A stretch of DNA of 64,000 nt from Spirosoma telluris (GCA_003259005.1 QLII01000001.1:5224501-5288500); one strand, 5' to 3'. Shown: positions 27,435 through 38,357, counted from the first letter of the stretch. Notes: generated by a model from the sequence alone, not told the origin. A program made the numbers and translations.

Positions 27435-30400
27435 ATGGCAGAACGCATCACCTACGGCAAAACATGGTGGGGCCAACAGTGGCTAAACGCCCTGACAAGC
27501 ATCGACATGGCCAACCGCATACCACGCGGAAAAACCTATGCTAACCAGGGCGCAGTCATGGGCTTGCTCATCTCCAATAACCAGATTAGTGCGTCCGTTA
27601 AAGGGTCAGCTCCCCGACCCTACAAAGCCAAGTTATCCGTACCCCTCTTTTCAGAACAGGAAAAAGGCTGGCTGTTAACCGAAATCCGGGAGAATCCAGC
27701 CATCTTGGCGCAGCTCCTGAACCGCCAGCTTCCACCCGAATTAACCGAATTTGCCAGCAAACGGGGTATACAGTTATTCCCAAAATCGTTTCAGGATTTG
27801 ACAATGGGGTGCTCCTGCCCTGACTTTGCGGTGCCCTGCAAACACCTCGCAGCCGTTATTTATATCATCGCCAACGAAATTGACCGAAATCCCTTCCTTG
27901 TGTTTCAATTAAAAGGTCTGGATATTCTGGATGAACTCCAGAAAGACCAGACCAACACCATTGGCGGGAGCATGGGAGCTGTTTTTTCGTTTAAAGAAAT
28001 TTGTACCGACGAATTTCCCGACGATGAAGATTGGGTTCCTGATGAAAAAGCGCGTGCCAGTTTAGATTTTGCGACTATTCCAGCCCTGTCGGAACAACTA
28101 CTGGGCTTGCTTTCTACCGACGTTACCTTTACCAAGAGCGATTTTCATAAATCACTAACCAAAGCCTATAAGCTCTTTAGTAAGCCGGTAACTGACTTAA
28201 AACCGTTCTCCCATGAGGAACGGCCTAACTTCAGTGACAGCATCGAACTACAACTCGATGAGGTCATGTCGGTAAAAAAAATAAACATGTTCAGTGAGCA
28301 TGGTGAACCCCGGTCGATCAGTGGTTTCAAAATGAGCGACCTGATTGGCTGGCTCGACACACTTACGGAGGCCGACTGGCCTGAAATGAGTGATTCAGTA
28401 CGAGCCTTATACCTGACCCATCAGTTCTCAGCGGCCCTGCTTCGCCGGGGAGCCATTGTCCCGCAACTGCTCCGAGTGGGCTCAACCGAAGAGCATTATC
28501 GGGTACGGTGGATTCCGGCAACCCTGAATGAAGCCATCAAACAGGTGACCAATCGGCTAACTACGCAGATTCCGCCAACCTTATTGACCGTTCGCTGGCA
28601 GAAAGATTGGCTGGCGTTACCTGATGAACAGCTAACCCTAACCCTGTGCTCGCTGTTTCTGCGTCGGGTTATCAAACCAACTACTATTGAACTCTGGGAA
28701 CGCTGGCCACTCGAAGATGCCGACCGGTTGTTTTTTGGTATTGAAACCTTACGGTTCGAAGGATTTGGCCGGAAAGAGATGCCTCTGGCCATGCAACTAT
28801 GGCTGAACGACTTCTTCCTGACGCACAAGCGTTTCGTACCCATTCTAGCCGTAGAAGACAACGAATTTGGCGACGAATTTCGGATGACCCTGCTCATTCG
28901 GGATCGGGAAGCAGTCGATACGGGCGGAACACCTTCTGCGCCTATACCTTTACCTGACCTATTGGCCAAGAAGAAACATGCGCCCATTCGGATGGCTGTT
29001 TTGCAGGATTTGCTGGTCCTTTCCCGGCATTTTCCTGATTTAGCTAAATTGACCAGGCTGGGCGGGGGTGCTTACCTTTCCTATTCGCCTTCGGAATTTG
29101 TACAGGTCCTGCTCGATACACTACCTCGTATGCAATTGCTTGGCATTGCGCTCTGGTTGCCGAAGTCGCTTCAACACTGGGTTCGTCCGCAGGTGGGAGC
29201 ACGTCTAAAAGCGAAAGTCACAGCTGACAATGCGTTCATGCGCTTAGATGATATGCTGACCTTTGATTGGCAGGTTGCCCTTGGCGATGAGATGGTAAGC
29301 GTAAATGAGTTTCAGAAGTTGGTGGGCCGGACAACGGGTTTGGTAAAAATTAAAGACCAGTATGTGCTGATTGACCCGAACGAACTGACCAAGCTCTATA
29401 AACAGCTCGAAAATCCACCTGAACTAACTGGCTCTGACCTGCTCAAGGCAGCATTGTCGGAAGAATACAGGGGAGGCCGTCTGGGTATTTCAAGTGAGGT
29501 TCGAAAGCTGGTCAAACAGTTTACCGAAAGTGCAGCACAGCCGCTGCCCGACGCGCTGAACGCCACCCTCCGCCCCTATCAACACCGAGGCTATGATTGG
29601 CTTGTCAAAAACACAGCACTCGGCATGGGAAGCCTGCTGGCCGATGATATGGGCTTGGGCAAGACACTCCAAATCATTGCTTTGTTACTCAAATTCAAAC
29701 AGGAAGGTCGATTTAAAAAGCAAAAAGGGCTGGTTGTGCTACCAACTACCTTGCTAACAAACTGGCAGAAAGAAATTGCCCGATTTGCCCCCGACTTACA
29801 TGCACAAGTCTACCATGGGTCGAGCCGTAAATTGCCAACAGCTACCGATAGCTATGATTTACTTCTGACAACCTACGGCGTTGTTCGCAGCGACCAGGAT
29901 AAAATCAAGAAAACGACCTGGGCAGTGGTCGTTATCGACGAAGCCCAGAATATAAAAAACTCCGATACAGAGCAGACAAAAGCGGTTAAAGCCCTGAAAG
30001 CGCCTATTCGGATTGCCCTCAGCGGTACGCCCGTCGAGAACCGGTTGTCGGAGTTCTGGAGTATTATGGACTTCGTGAACAAGGGTTATCTGGGAGGTCT
30101 GAGCAAGTTTAACGAGGAGTTTGGCAAACCCATTCAACAGGAACGCGACCACCAGAAACTTGATCAATTCCGACGAATCACAAGCCCCTTTTTGCTACGT
30201 CGCGTTAAAACCGACCGAAGCATCATCAGCGACCTGCCCGATAAAATCGAGAATAACCAATTCTGTACCCTCACCACCGAACAGGCAGCTCTTTACCAAA
30301 GCGTTGTTCAGGAGAGCTTACGGGCTATTGAAGAAAAAGACGGTATTGCCCGCCGGGGTTTGGTACTCAAACTCATGACTGCCCTTAAGCAAATAGGCAA

Positions 30401-30983
30401 TCACCCGCAACAATATCTGAAGAAGAGCAACAGCAAAGACGGTGGCCCTTCGCCCGCTCTTTCTGGCAAAGCGACATTACTACTCAGCCTGCTCGAAACG
30501 ATTTATGCCAACCACGAGAAAGTGTTGATTTTCACCCAATACCGTGAAATGGGTGAGTTATTATCGCAGTTTATCCAGCAGACATTTGGTCAGCAGCCGC
30601 TGTTTCTGCACGGAGGCACATCTCGCCCTGACCGCGACCAGATGGTGGAACAGTTTCAGAAGAATCGCAGTGACCACACGTTTATTCTGTCACTCAAAGC
30701 GGGTGGTACCGGCCTGAACCTGACTCAGGCGAATCATGTCATTCACTACGATTTATGGTGGAACCCAGCCGTCGAATCGCAGGCCACCGACCGGGCGTTC
30801 CGTATCGGCCAAACCAAGAATGTATGGGTCTATCGGCTTATGAATCAGGGAACCCTCGAAGAAAAAATCGACGCCATGATCCGCTCCAAACGCGAACTAG
30901 CTGACCTCAGCGTCAAAACCGGCGAAACCTGGCTGGGTGATCTGAGTGATACCGAGTTGAAGGAACTGGTGAGTTTGGGGTAG
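27435..30983 (+). CDS. SWIM-domain SNF2-family DEAD-like helicase
   Basis: 1,182 residues. A SWIM zinc finger is near the N-terminus (CSCPDFAVPCKH: Cys126, Cys128, Cys135, His137). A long middle region of unknown fold follows, then the SNF2 ATPase: Walker A DDMGLGKTLQ (Lys743), DEAQ box (835-838), and the C-terminal helicase motifs LHGGTSRPDRDQM, SLKAGGTGLNL and ATDRAFRIGQTKNVWVYRL. Such proteins move along double-stranded DNA or remodel protein-DNA complexes; the SWIM type is widespread in bacteria with no settled role. There is no nuclease or methylase gene beside it, so I do not call it a defence system. Confidence 0.9.
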   Translation: MAERITYGKTWWGQQWLNALTSIDMANRIPRGKTYANQGAVMGLLISNNQISASVKGSAPRPYKAKLSVPLFSEQEKGWLLTEIRENPAILAQLLNRQLPPELTEFASKRGIQLFPKSFQDLTMGCSCPDFAVPCKHLAAVIYIIANEIDRNPFLVFQLKGLDILDELQKDQTNTIGGSMGAVFSFKEICTDEFPDDEDWVPDEKARASLDFATIPALSEQLLGLLSTDVTFTKSDFHKSLTKAYKLFSKPVTDLKPFSHEERPNFSDSIELQLDEVMSVKKINMFSEHGEPRSISGFKMSDLIGWLDTLTEADWPEMSDSVRALYLTHQFSAALLRRGAIVPQLLRVGSTEEHYRVRWIPATLNEAIKQVTNRLTTQIPPTLLTVRWQKDWLALPDEQLTLTLCSLFLRRVIKPTTIELWERWPLEDADRLFFGIETLRFEGFGRKEMPLAMQLWLNDFFLTHKRFVPILAVEDNEFGDEFRMTLLIRDREAVDTGGTPSAPIPLPDLLAKKKHAPIRMAVLQDLLVLSRHFPDLAKLTRLGGGAYLSYSPSEFVQVLLDTLPRMQLLGIALWLPKSLQHWVRPQVGARLKAKVTADNAFMRLDDMLTFDWQVALGDEMVSVNEFQKLVGRTTGLVKIKDQYVLIDPNELTKLYKQLENPPELTGSDLLKAALSEEYRGGRLGISSEVRKLVKQFTESAAQPLPDALNATLRPYQHRGYDWLVKNTALGMGSLLADDMGLGKTLQIIALLLKFKQEGRFKKQKGLVVLPTTLLTNWQKEIARFAPDLHAQVYHGSSRKLPTATDSYDLLLTTYGVVRSDQDKIKKTTWAVVVIDEAQNIKNSDTEQTKAVKALKAPIRIALSGTPVENRLSEFWSIMDFVNKGYLGGLSKFNEEFGKPIQQERDHQKLDQFRRITSPFLLRRVKTDRSIISDLPDKIENNQFCTLTTEQAALYQSVVQESLRAIEEKDGIARRGLVLKLMTALKQIGNHPQQYLKKSNSKDGGPSPALSGKATLLLSLLETIYANHEKVLIFTQYREMGELLSQFIQQTFGQQPLFLHGGTSRPDRDQMVEQFQKNRSDHTFILSLKAGGTGLNLTQANHVIHYDLWWNPAVESQATDRAFRIGQTKNVWVYRLMNQGTLEEKIDAMIRSKRELADLSVKTGETWLGDLSDTELKELVSLG

Positions 30984-31000
30984 TTTCTATAGAAAACAAA

Positions 31001-31058
31001 AATTGGTTGAGTCTATTCAGTGAATTAACGTTAATCCACTGAATAGACTCAACCAATT
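31001..31058. terminator. Inverted repeat between convergent genes
   Basis: 22-bp perfect arms (31001-31022 and 31037-31058, beginning AATTGGTTGAGTCTATTCAG) with the loop itself near-palindromic (ATTAACGTTAAT). It fills the gap between the SNF2 gene and the converging oxidoreductase gene and likely ends both transcripts. Confidence 0.65.
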
Positions 31059-31084
31059 AATGAAATTGATCCACAAACTGGGCT

Positions 31085-32461
31085 CTACACCTTTTTCGGA
31101 TCGGGGTGTGTATATGGACTGCGGTAGTCTCTGGCAAGCATTTTGGTAGCCTCTTTGTCGCCAACAACCTCGCGCTTCACCGGGTCATACACCATTGGAC
31201 GGCCAGTTTCCATCGCCATATTGGCTAGAATGCAGCTGGCGGTTGAAATATGTCCCTGCTCAATATCAGCAACGGGACGGCTACTTTTCTCAATGGCGTC
31301 CAGGAAGTTAAGCATGTGCAGGCGGGTAGCCGGGGCCGCATTCAGCTCAATTTTCGGGTTGGTGTCTTCCGTCACATCTTCTGGATATTTCTCTTTTTCA
31401 TAGACAACATCCATGTGAATTTTTTCGCCCTTTCCATCCGGTATGAAGTCGCACTGCATCGTGCTACCCCATAAGGTTCCTTTTTCGCCATAGAGCGTAA
31501 ACGACCAGGGATAATCGGGATTGTTGGCCGTTCCCCAGGTTTTATGATGCCATACGCAATTCAGCTCATCATATTCAAACAGAGCCGATTGCGTATCGGA
31601 AATATTCGATTTACCTTCTTTCTGAACGTAAATGCCACCATGCGAGCTAATGCGCTTCGGCCAGCCGAGATTCAGCATCCAGCGGACGGTATCGAACATG
31701 TGAACGCACATATCACCCGTAATGCCATTGCCATACTCTTTGAATGTCCGCCACCAGCGCACGTGAGGTAAGCCATCGTAAGGACGGAGTGGAGCGGGGC
31801 CCGTCCACATGTTGTAATCCAGAAAATCAGGGACGGCCTGCACCGGAGGATTACCGTTGGCCCGCATGTGCAGATCGCAGGACATCTCCACGTGCGATAT
31901 TTTACCAAGCAGACCCGCATCAACGATCTCTTTCTTGGCTCTGATCAGGTGAGGAGTACTTTTTCGTTGTGTACCCACCTGCACAACCTTATTATATTTC
32001 CGGGCAGCGGCTACCATAGCCTCACCTTCCATTACGTCAACACTGATAGGCTTCTGCACATACACGTGTGCGCCCGCCTTCACACAGTCGATCATTTGCA
32101 GCGCATGCCAGTGATCAGGCGTGCCGATTAGGACAATGTCCAATTGGTTCTCGGCCAGCATTTTTTTGTAATCGCCGTATAACTTGGGGGTTTGACCAGA
32201 TTTTTGCCGCTGGCTCACCAGTTTGGCCGCGCCCGCCAGCATATTTTTATCGACATCGCAGAGTGCGACTACATCTACAGGAGCCACCTGAATCAGGCGA
32301 AGCAAATCACTTTTACCGTACCAGCCCGTGCCGATCAAGGCGACACGATACGCTTTGGGTGGGTGCATCAGATCCAAACCCCTGGCCCCAAAGGCCGTAA
32401 GCGCGAGTGAGGCCGTGGTGCCCTGTATAAAACGGCGACGGTTAATATTAAAAATTTCCAT
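31085..32461 (-). CDS. Gfo/Idh/MocA oxidoreductase with Tat signal
   Basis: 458 residues. A twin-arginine signal (NRRRFIQGTTASLALTAF) directs it to the periplasm with its cofactor bound. The Rossmann motif ALIGTGWYGKS, the VYVQKPISVDVMEGE segment with the catalytic Lys of the (E/Q)KP motif, and the C-terminal sheet domain mark the family. Tat-exported members of this family often act on sugars in Bacteroidota carbohydrate loci. It is the last gene of a minus-strand row: LacI regulator, esterase-like hydrolase, this. The substrate is unknown. Confidence 0.88.
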   Translation of the reverse strand: MEIFNINRRRFIQGTTASLALTAFGARGLDLMHPPKAYRVALIGTGWYGKSDLLRLIQVAPVDVVALCDVDKNMLAGAAKLVSQRQKSGQTPKLYGDYKKMLAENQLDIVLIGTPDHWHALQMIDCVKAGAHVYVQKPISVDVMEGEAMVAAARKYNKVVQVGTQRKSTPHLIRAKKEIVDAGLLGKISHVEMSCDLHMRANGNPPVQAVPDFLDYNMWTGPAPLRPYDGLPHVRWWRTFKEYGNGITGDMCVHMFDTVRWMLNLGWPKRISSHGGIYVQKEGKSNISDTQSALFEYDELNCVWHHKTWGTANNPDYPWSFTLYGEKGTLWGSTMQCDFIPDGKGEKIHMDVVYEKEKYPEDVTEDTNPKIELNAAPATRLHMLNFLDAIEKSSRPVADIEQGHISTASCILANMAMETGRPMVYDPVKREVVGDKEATKMLARDYRSPYTHPDPKKV

Positions 32462-32504
32462 GTGAATTGACAGGTCAGGCAGTAGCCAGGGTTTAAGTGA
32501 ATTA

Positions 32505-33674
32505 TTAGTTTAAGAGCGCCATTACCGCATCGTCGCCCACAACGGCACGGGCCGGGCGTGGGTGCTCTACAGTAAAAACTTGCAAATCGGTAGCAGGTAG
32601 TATTGTATTCGACGTTTCGTCGATTTGACCATCTTTCAGAACACGGTTCAATTCCAGTTTTAGGTATTTAGCCAGGAACCGATAAGCGGCTGCCCGCTTA
32701 TTTGGACCATAGTCATGGCCTTCGGTTGGCAAATGCACATTTTCAACGCGGTCTTTCGCGCCGTAATAACTATAAATGTTCTGGATATACGGATACTCCA
32801 CGTTAGGCGTATTCTTGGTCCAGTCTTTTCCGTCCGACACCATCAACATAGGCCGGGGAGCGGCCAGCGCGGCAATTTCGACGTTGCTGGTTTGATGTGT
32901 AGGCCGTTTATGAATTGGCATGCCACTTTCGCAGGTGCAACCGCCAAAAAAGTGAGCCGATACCATGACCACAGGCACCGATACTTTTATCCGATTATCA
33001 AGCGCCGTAAGCAGAAAGGTTTGTGTGCCCCCACCTGATTCGCCCGACATGGCAATGCGGTCTTTATCTACCTCGGGTAGGCTGGTTAGAAAATCGAGTG
33101 ATCGCATCCCGTTCAGCGTTTGTAGTTTTAAGGCTTCCGGAAGCTTGTGTTCTGACTGCTTCGAGTCGCCGTAGCCAATCATGTCATACGCAAATACAAC
33201 CGCGCCCATTCGTGCTAGTGTTGCACAGCGTTGTTGCGTGTATTCCATCAGCCGATTGTCTTGTTTAGCGCCGTGACCATGTGGGCAAAGGATGCCGGGC
33301 ACCTTTCCGGTGGCGTTTAGCGGTCGATACAGATTACCCGTCACGAAAAAGCCTGGTACACTTTCAAAGGCGATATTCTCAACCGTGTAGCCGTTTAGTT
33401 TCCGAAGACTATGTCGGATGGGTTGAAGGGGAGCAAACTTTGGTTTATCAGGTAGCTTCATTCCCTCGCGAATGCCCTTCCGAATGAGTGCTGCGCGGGT
33501 TTCCCAACTGGCCTTGTCATGATACGTACTGGCAAACGTCTTTAACGCTTTCGCACCTTCCTCTTCAGTAAAGTAAGCGCCCTGGCATAAATCAGGGCGG
33601 GCGGGGTTAGGCTGTGCAATGGCTGCAGTTAAGCTAATGATGTAACACACAAGGAAGGAAATCCGGGCTGTCAT
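32505..33674 (-). CDS. Secreted alpha/beta hydrolase, acetyl-xylan-esterase-like
   Basis: 389 residues. Signal peptide MTARISFLVCYIISLTAAIA, then an alpha/beta-hydrolase of the type found with glycan loci: PGILCPHGHGAKQDNR (oxyanion region), VFAYDMIGYGDS, the nucleophile elbow AMSGESGGGTQT, ALAAPRPMLMVSDGKDWT (acid region) and the His in PTEGHDYGPNK. Probably removes ester-linked groups from a carbohydrate; the exact substrate cannot be read. It sits 43 bases upstream of the Tat oxidoreductase gene and downstream of the LacI gene, so the three are likely linked in regulation. Confidence 0.8.
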   Translation of the reverse strand: MTARISFLVCYIISLTAAIAQPNPARPDLCQGAYFTEEEGAKALKTFASTYHDKASWETRAALIRKGIREGMKLPDKPKFAPLQPIRHSLRKLNGYTVENIAFESVPGFFVTGNLYRPLNATGKVPGILCPHGHGAKQDNRLMEYTQQRCATLARMGAVVFAYDMIGYGDSKQSEHKLPEALKLQTLNGMRSLDFLTSLPEVDKDRIAMSGESGGGTQTFLLTALDNRIKVSVPVVMVSAHFFGGCTCESGMPIHKRPTHQTSNVEIAALAAPRPMLMVSDGKDWTKNTPNVEYPYIQNIYSYYGAKDRVENVHLPTEGHDYGPNKRAAAYRFLAKYLKLELNRVLKDGQIDETSNTILPATDLQVFTVEHPRPARAVVGDDAVMALLN

Positions 33675-33769
33675 AGTTTTTAGTTCGTTTCACTAAACAC
33701 GAAAACTAAAAGCGACCTTTCTTAAACTCTTACTGCCTGTGTGTCTGGGAATAGAACGCTGATTTTTAA

Positions 33770-33825
33770 GATTGATACGATCACTTATAATTTCTCGCCT
33801 TAAATCTTAACTAATCGTATCAATC
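33770..33825. repeat. Inverted repeat between lacI and hydrolase genes
   Basis: GATTGATACGAT (33770-33781) and ATCGTATCAATC (33814-33825), exact 12-bp arms with a 32-base loop. On the minus strand it is just downstream of the regulator gene, so it may separate that gene from the hydrolase gene. Confidence 0.5.
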
Positions 33826-33831
33826 ACCGGG

Positions 33832-34851
33832 CTATTTCACGGTTGATCCACGAATAATCAGATTGGTCGGGAGCACTACTCGTTCAGGCTGAAACTCGTC
33901 TTCCTTAGTCAGCAACTGCCGCACTAAAACCTGAGCGGCCTGCTGACCCAATTCGGTAACGGGTTGGGAGATTGTTGTCAGACCGGGTTCAATAAGGGCC
34001 GAAATAGGGTCGTCGCTAAACCCGATGAGAGCCAGATCATCAGGCACATGAATACCCCGTCGTTTAGCAACACTTAAGGCTTCAAGGGCGGTGGGATCAT
34101 TTATGGCAAACAGGGCATCGGGTGGATTCGGCAGGTTTAGCAGATGATTGACATAGATGTTTGCCTTATCCAGATTCAAATCGTAGGAAATAATCAACTC
34201 AGGGTCAACAGGAATTCCATACTTGGTTAAAGCATCGCGGTACCCATTAAGCCGATTTCGGCTGTTCGTAAGTGTGTCAGGCCCCGCCAGGTGTGCAATA
34301 CGCCGTCGACCAGTTTGAATGAGATGCTCAACGGCTAGAAAAGCGCCGTTATAGTCATCGACCGTCACATTCGATACGTTCATCTCTTCGCAAACCCGGT
34401 TGAAAAACACGACCGGGATTCCTTTGCGCTGGAATATCTTAAAGTGGTCGAAGTTTCGGGTTTCTTTCGTGTGCGACACGATCAGTCCATCGACCCGGCT
34501 GGCCAGTAAGGCTTTTGCGTTCGACACTTCCGTTTCGTAGGATTCGTTCGAGTGGCAGATAACCACATTGTAGCCTGATCGGGCCAATTCCTCCTGCGCG
34601 CCAATAATCACTTTAGGAAAGAAAAAGCTAATAAACTCCGGTACAATAATCCCCACCGTACCCGTCCGATTGGTCAGCAACGAAATGGCTAGTTGATTTC
34701 TCTGGTAATCCACCTGAGCCGCCATATCGAGTATGCGCTGTCGTGTCTTTCCATTCACATTCGGGTGCCCCGTCAACGCCCTCGACACCGTCGATTTTGA
34801 AATTCCTAAGGCCCGGGCAATATCAATGATAGTTGTCTGATGTGTCGCCAT
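33832..34851 (-). CDS. LacI-family transcriptional regulator
   Basis: 339 residues. N-terminal helix-turn-helix TTIIDIARALGISKSTVSRA with the hinge helix that follows (GKTRQRILDMAAQVDYQRN), then a periplasmic-binding-protein-like ligand domain (GTVGIIVPEFISFFFPKVI through PVTELGQQAAQVLVRQLL). I use the ATG at 34851. It lies divergent from susC with a 340-base gap that holds a double palindromic operator candidate. It most likely controls the susCD genes and the hydrolase genes in response to a sugar, and probably itself. Confidence 0.92.
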   Translation of the reverse strand: MATHQTTIIDIARALGISKSTVSRALTGHPNVNGKTRQRILDMAAQVDYQRNQLAISLLTNRTGTVGIIVPEFISFFFPKVIIGAQEELARSGYNVVICHSNESYETEVSNAKALLASRVDGLIVSHTKETRNFDHFKIFQRKGIPVVFFNRVCEEMNVSNVTVDDYNGAFLAVEHLIQTGRRRIAHLAGPDTLTNSRNRLNGYRDALTKYGIPVDPELIISYDLNLDKANIYVNHLLNLPNPPDALFAINDPTALEALSVAKRRGIHVPDDLALIGFSDDPISALIEPGLTTISQPVTELGQQAAQVLVRQLLTKEDEFQPERVVLPTNLIIRGSTVK

Positions 34852-34938
34852 AATCAAACCTAAAATATAACTTATCTAATTTTCTACCTATTTCTACCCT
34901 TTCACATCTGTAGTAATCTCTGCAATTTCAACAAACTT

Positions 34939-34976
34939 ATTGGGAACATTCCCAAAATTTTGGGAATGTTCCCAAT
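34939..34976. promoter_or_regulatory. 38-bp palindrome: candidate double LacI operator
   Basis: The whole 38 bases are a perfect palindrome made of two near-palindromic 14-mers, TGGGAACATTCCCA (34941-34954) and TGGGAATGTTCCCA (34961-34974), whose centres are 20 bp apart, about two helical turns. LacI dimers bind such short inverted repeats. It is the only clear operator-like sequence in the gap. Confidence 0.65.
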
Positions 34977-35128
34977 AAAAAAAGTCAATAAATTCTTTGC
35001 AGAATCACTCTTCGGGGTTAACATCGAATAAGTATTCAAAAAAGTAATCTATTCATGCTATTAACCAATCAAATAGTAACAGATTATCTTTTTTGACACA
35101 AATAGAGCTTACCTAGTACCACCATAAA

Positions 35129-35136
35129 TAATTTTG
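35129..35136 (+). promoter_or_regulatory. Candidate -7 box for susC
   Basis: TAATTTTG matches TAnnTTTG, 57 bases before the ATG at 35194. No -33 box at normal spacing. Confidence 0.45.
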
Positions 35137-35193
35137 TACTTTTTTAATTTTTAACCATTCCTAAATCGATCGGGCAGTAGTGCTGCTTTACTT

Positions 35194-38100
35194 ATGAAAT
35201 CTATTCTACTATTACGAAGCGTAATCGGGCTGATGTGTCTACTGCTAATCACGCTGGTGAGTCAGGCACAATCGACTCGCACCCTGACGGGCCGCATCAG
35301 CGATGCAGCTACCAACGGAGCACTTCCCGGCGTTAACGTCCTTGTCAAAGGCACGCAACAAGGTACAACCACTAATGCAGATGGTCAATACACGCTCAAT
35401 GTGCCAGCCAGTGCGGCTACCTTAACTTTTTCTTTTATTGGCTATGTATCGCAGGATGTGGATATCGCCAATCGAAGCACCATAGACGTTAGCTTAAAAG
35501 CCGACGACCGCTCGCTGAACGAAGTGGTTGTGGTTGGTTACGGAACCCAGCGCAAGATTGAAACCACAGGCTCGATTGCTTCGGTAAAAGCCGCTGATCT
35601 GGTGCAAACGCCGGTAGCCAACGTCGCGCAGGGTCTGCAATCGCGGGTTGCCGGGGTGCAGGTGAGCCAGAATACAGGCGCACCTGGTGGGAACATTAGC
35701 GTGCGGATTCGGGGACGAACTCGATCAACGGGAGTTCCGAACCGCTGTATGTCGTGGATGGCATTCAGATTTCCAATAGCGGTGGTATCAATGACGTCAG
35801 CCCACTTTCGACCATCAACCCGAACGATATTGAGTCAGTAGAAATCCTGAAAGATGCATCGGCATCAGCCATTTACGGATCGCGGGCGGCTAATGGTGTC
35901 GTGCTGATTACGACCAAACGCGGTAAAACCGGCGCAACCCGCGTGACAATCGACAGTTACTATGGTGTACAGAACGTCAATAAAACCTTGCCAGTTTTGA
36001 ATGCGTCTCAATTCGCGCAGTTGGAAAATGAGGTCTTCAAAAACAACTTCTACCCCGATCCGGCATCCTTAGGCGAAGGCACGAACTGGCAAAGTCTCAT
36101 TTTCCGCCAGGCAGCCATCCAAAACCACCAATTGTCAATCAACGGCGGAAACGAAAAAACACAGGTAGCGCTGTCGGCTAACTACTTCAATCAGGACGGC
36201 ATTATTATCAATTCTGCCTTCAAACGGTATTCTTACCGGCTGAATGTGGATCACCGGGTAAGCAAACTCCTGAAAGTAGGAACCAGTCTCTTAGGCAGTT
36301 ACGCCATCAATTCGGGGGTTACAACCGGTTCCGAAACGATTGGTGATGCAGGCGTTGTAACAGCTTCCATCCTCGGCGCGGCCATTGGTGCCCCCCAACG
36401 CTGGTTCCTTACCGGGCTGACGGCAGTATTTTCCCATTTGGCGAACAGGCTGGCGGGCAATACCGGGAAGTTACCAACCCGCTGAACTTCGCCAGTGTCC
36501 TGAACCGGAACGCCATCAAACGGACGCTCGTCAACTTATACGCTGACTTCAGCATTTTGAAAGGGTTGACGTACCGGGCATCCTTCAACGTAGATCTGCA
36601 AAGTAGTCTACGCGATGGGTATTCGCCCCGTTCGATTGTCAACAAAGCGGATTTGAATGACAACTCAGGTTCGGGATTTAAAGTGAACACCAATGGGCTG
36701 GCTTTGCTGCACGAAAGCATCCTGACCTACAGCACCCTATTCGCCCAGCATCATTCGTTTAAAGCGACGGCGGTAGTGGCTTCCCAATCGGAGGACAACA
36801 ATTCGAATCAAATTAACGCCACTGGCTTCCCGAACGATGCCACCCAAAACGAAGCCCTGCAACTGGCGCTAACCCGCACAGTTACCAGCAGTCGGAGTCG
36901 TACTCGCCTGGACTCATATCTGGCCCGCATCAATTATGGCTACAAGGACAAGTATTTTCTGGATTTGACAGCTCGGGTCGATGGATCAAGTAAATTCGGA
37001 GCAAACCACAAGTACGGTTTATTCCCTGCGGTTTCCGCAGCCTGGCGGATCATCGAAGAGCCGTTTGCCAAAAACATTTCCTGGCTTTCAGATTTGAAAC
37101 TGCGTGGTAGCTACGGTATTACCGGAAATGCCGGTGGTCTGAACCCGTACCAATCGCTGGCGACAGTTTCAGCTTCAGGCAGTGATTACAACATTAACCA
37201 TACGTTTGTAACAGGCATTAACCCGTCAGGCATTGCTAACCCTGATTTACGATGGGAAAAATCTACCCAGGCTGACATCGGTCTTGATATTAGCTTACTC
37301 AATAATCGCATCAGCATCATTGTTGATGCCTATCAGAAAACCACCAAAGACTTATTATATGTGAAAGGTCTGCCCTTAAGCTCTGGCTATGGCACCATTA
37401 CCGGCAACTTTGCCTCGCTGGAAAACAAGGGTCTGGAGTTCGCCGTAAACGCCCGGATTCTGGATGGCCCGCTGAAATGGAACGTGTCTGGTAACATGAC
37501 TATGAACCGGAATAAGGTGCTGGATCTGGATGGTGGCACTACGCAGGAACGGTTTATTACAGCCTATTCGATCTTGAAAGTTGGCCAGCCACTTGGCGTA
37601 TTCAAAACTTACGTTTACGACGGGATCAACCAAACCGGCGATGCAATTCTTCCTGGTTACGACGGCCGTTTGGGTGGACTGAAAGTGAAGGATATTAACG
37701 GCGACGGTACCATTTCCGCTGCCGATCAGGTGATCACCGGCAATCCGAACCCAAAGTTCATTTACGGTTTTTCTACCAATCTGTCGTTCAAAGGATTTGA
37801 TCTGAGCATGTTCCTGTCGGGTTCGCAGGGGAACGACATTTACAATGCCGCCCGCCTATCGTTTGAAATGCCATTGGGCCAACGAAACCAGTTGGCAGGA
37901 CTTGCCAATCGCTGGTCGCCTACTAACCCGAGCAATCAGTATGTGAGTGGTTTTCAGGCCGGTCGCCTGCCCGTGACAAGTCAGGTGGTTGAAGATGGCT
38001 CGTACCTACGCTGCAAGAACCTGACGCTGGGCTATACGCTGCCCCGCATCAAAGGGGTTCAGCAAATTCGGGTGTATGTGAGTACCAACAACCTGTTCAC

Positions 38101-38230
38101 CATCACGAAGTACAGCGGTTTTGATCCGGAAGTGAATACCTATGCGGGGTCAAATACCGCCATCGGTATCGACAATCTGGTCTATCCACAAGCTAAATCA
38201 TTCCTGGGCGGTCTTCAGGTCACGTTTTAA
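35194..38230 (+). CDS. SusC/RagA-type TonB-linked outer-membrane protein; two apparent frameshifts
   Basis: About 1,012 residues when read through, normal for the family. Signal peptide, then a carboxypeptidase-like beta-sandwich (LTGRISDAATNGALPGVNVL), the signature LNEVVVVGYGTQRK and plug domain, then the outer-membrane barrel ending in KSFLGGLQVTF. The frame breaks at a G4 run (35711-35714, five expected, restoring RIRGTNSINGSSEPLYVVDG) and a C6 run (36391-36396, seven expected). It imports oligosaccharides with its SusD partner, which follows. No anti-sigma-interaction STN domain is seen, so control is likely by the LacI regulator. Confidence 0.92.
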
Positions 38231-38357
38231 ACCAGGATTTATATGATTTTACTGACCGACTATGATTTTTCATTACCCAATCATAGTCTTTCTCTGAAAG
38301 CAAAATCAGGTTAATCAGCATAATCACAAAAATCCCGGTTCAGACAATATTAAGCAC

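Larger units (their letters stand above)
34858..35193. other. Regulatory gap between lacI and susC
   Basis: About 340 bases with no gene. AT-rich. It holds the palindrome at 34939-34976 and the -7 candidate at 35129-35136 described separately; nothing else recognisable. Confidence 0.6.

Noticed and set aside
27435..30983. SNF2 helicase as part of a phage-defence system
   Set aside because: No nuclease, methylase, or other defence partner beside it; the neighbouring membrane protein is uncharacterised.
34855..34862. TAGGTTTG on the minus strand as lacI promoter
   Set aside because: It lies only 4 bases before the chosen ATG, so transcription would start inside or at the codon; probably chance.
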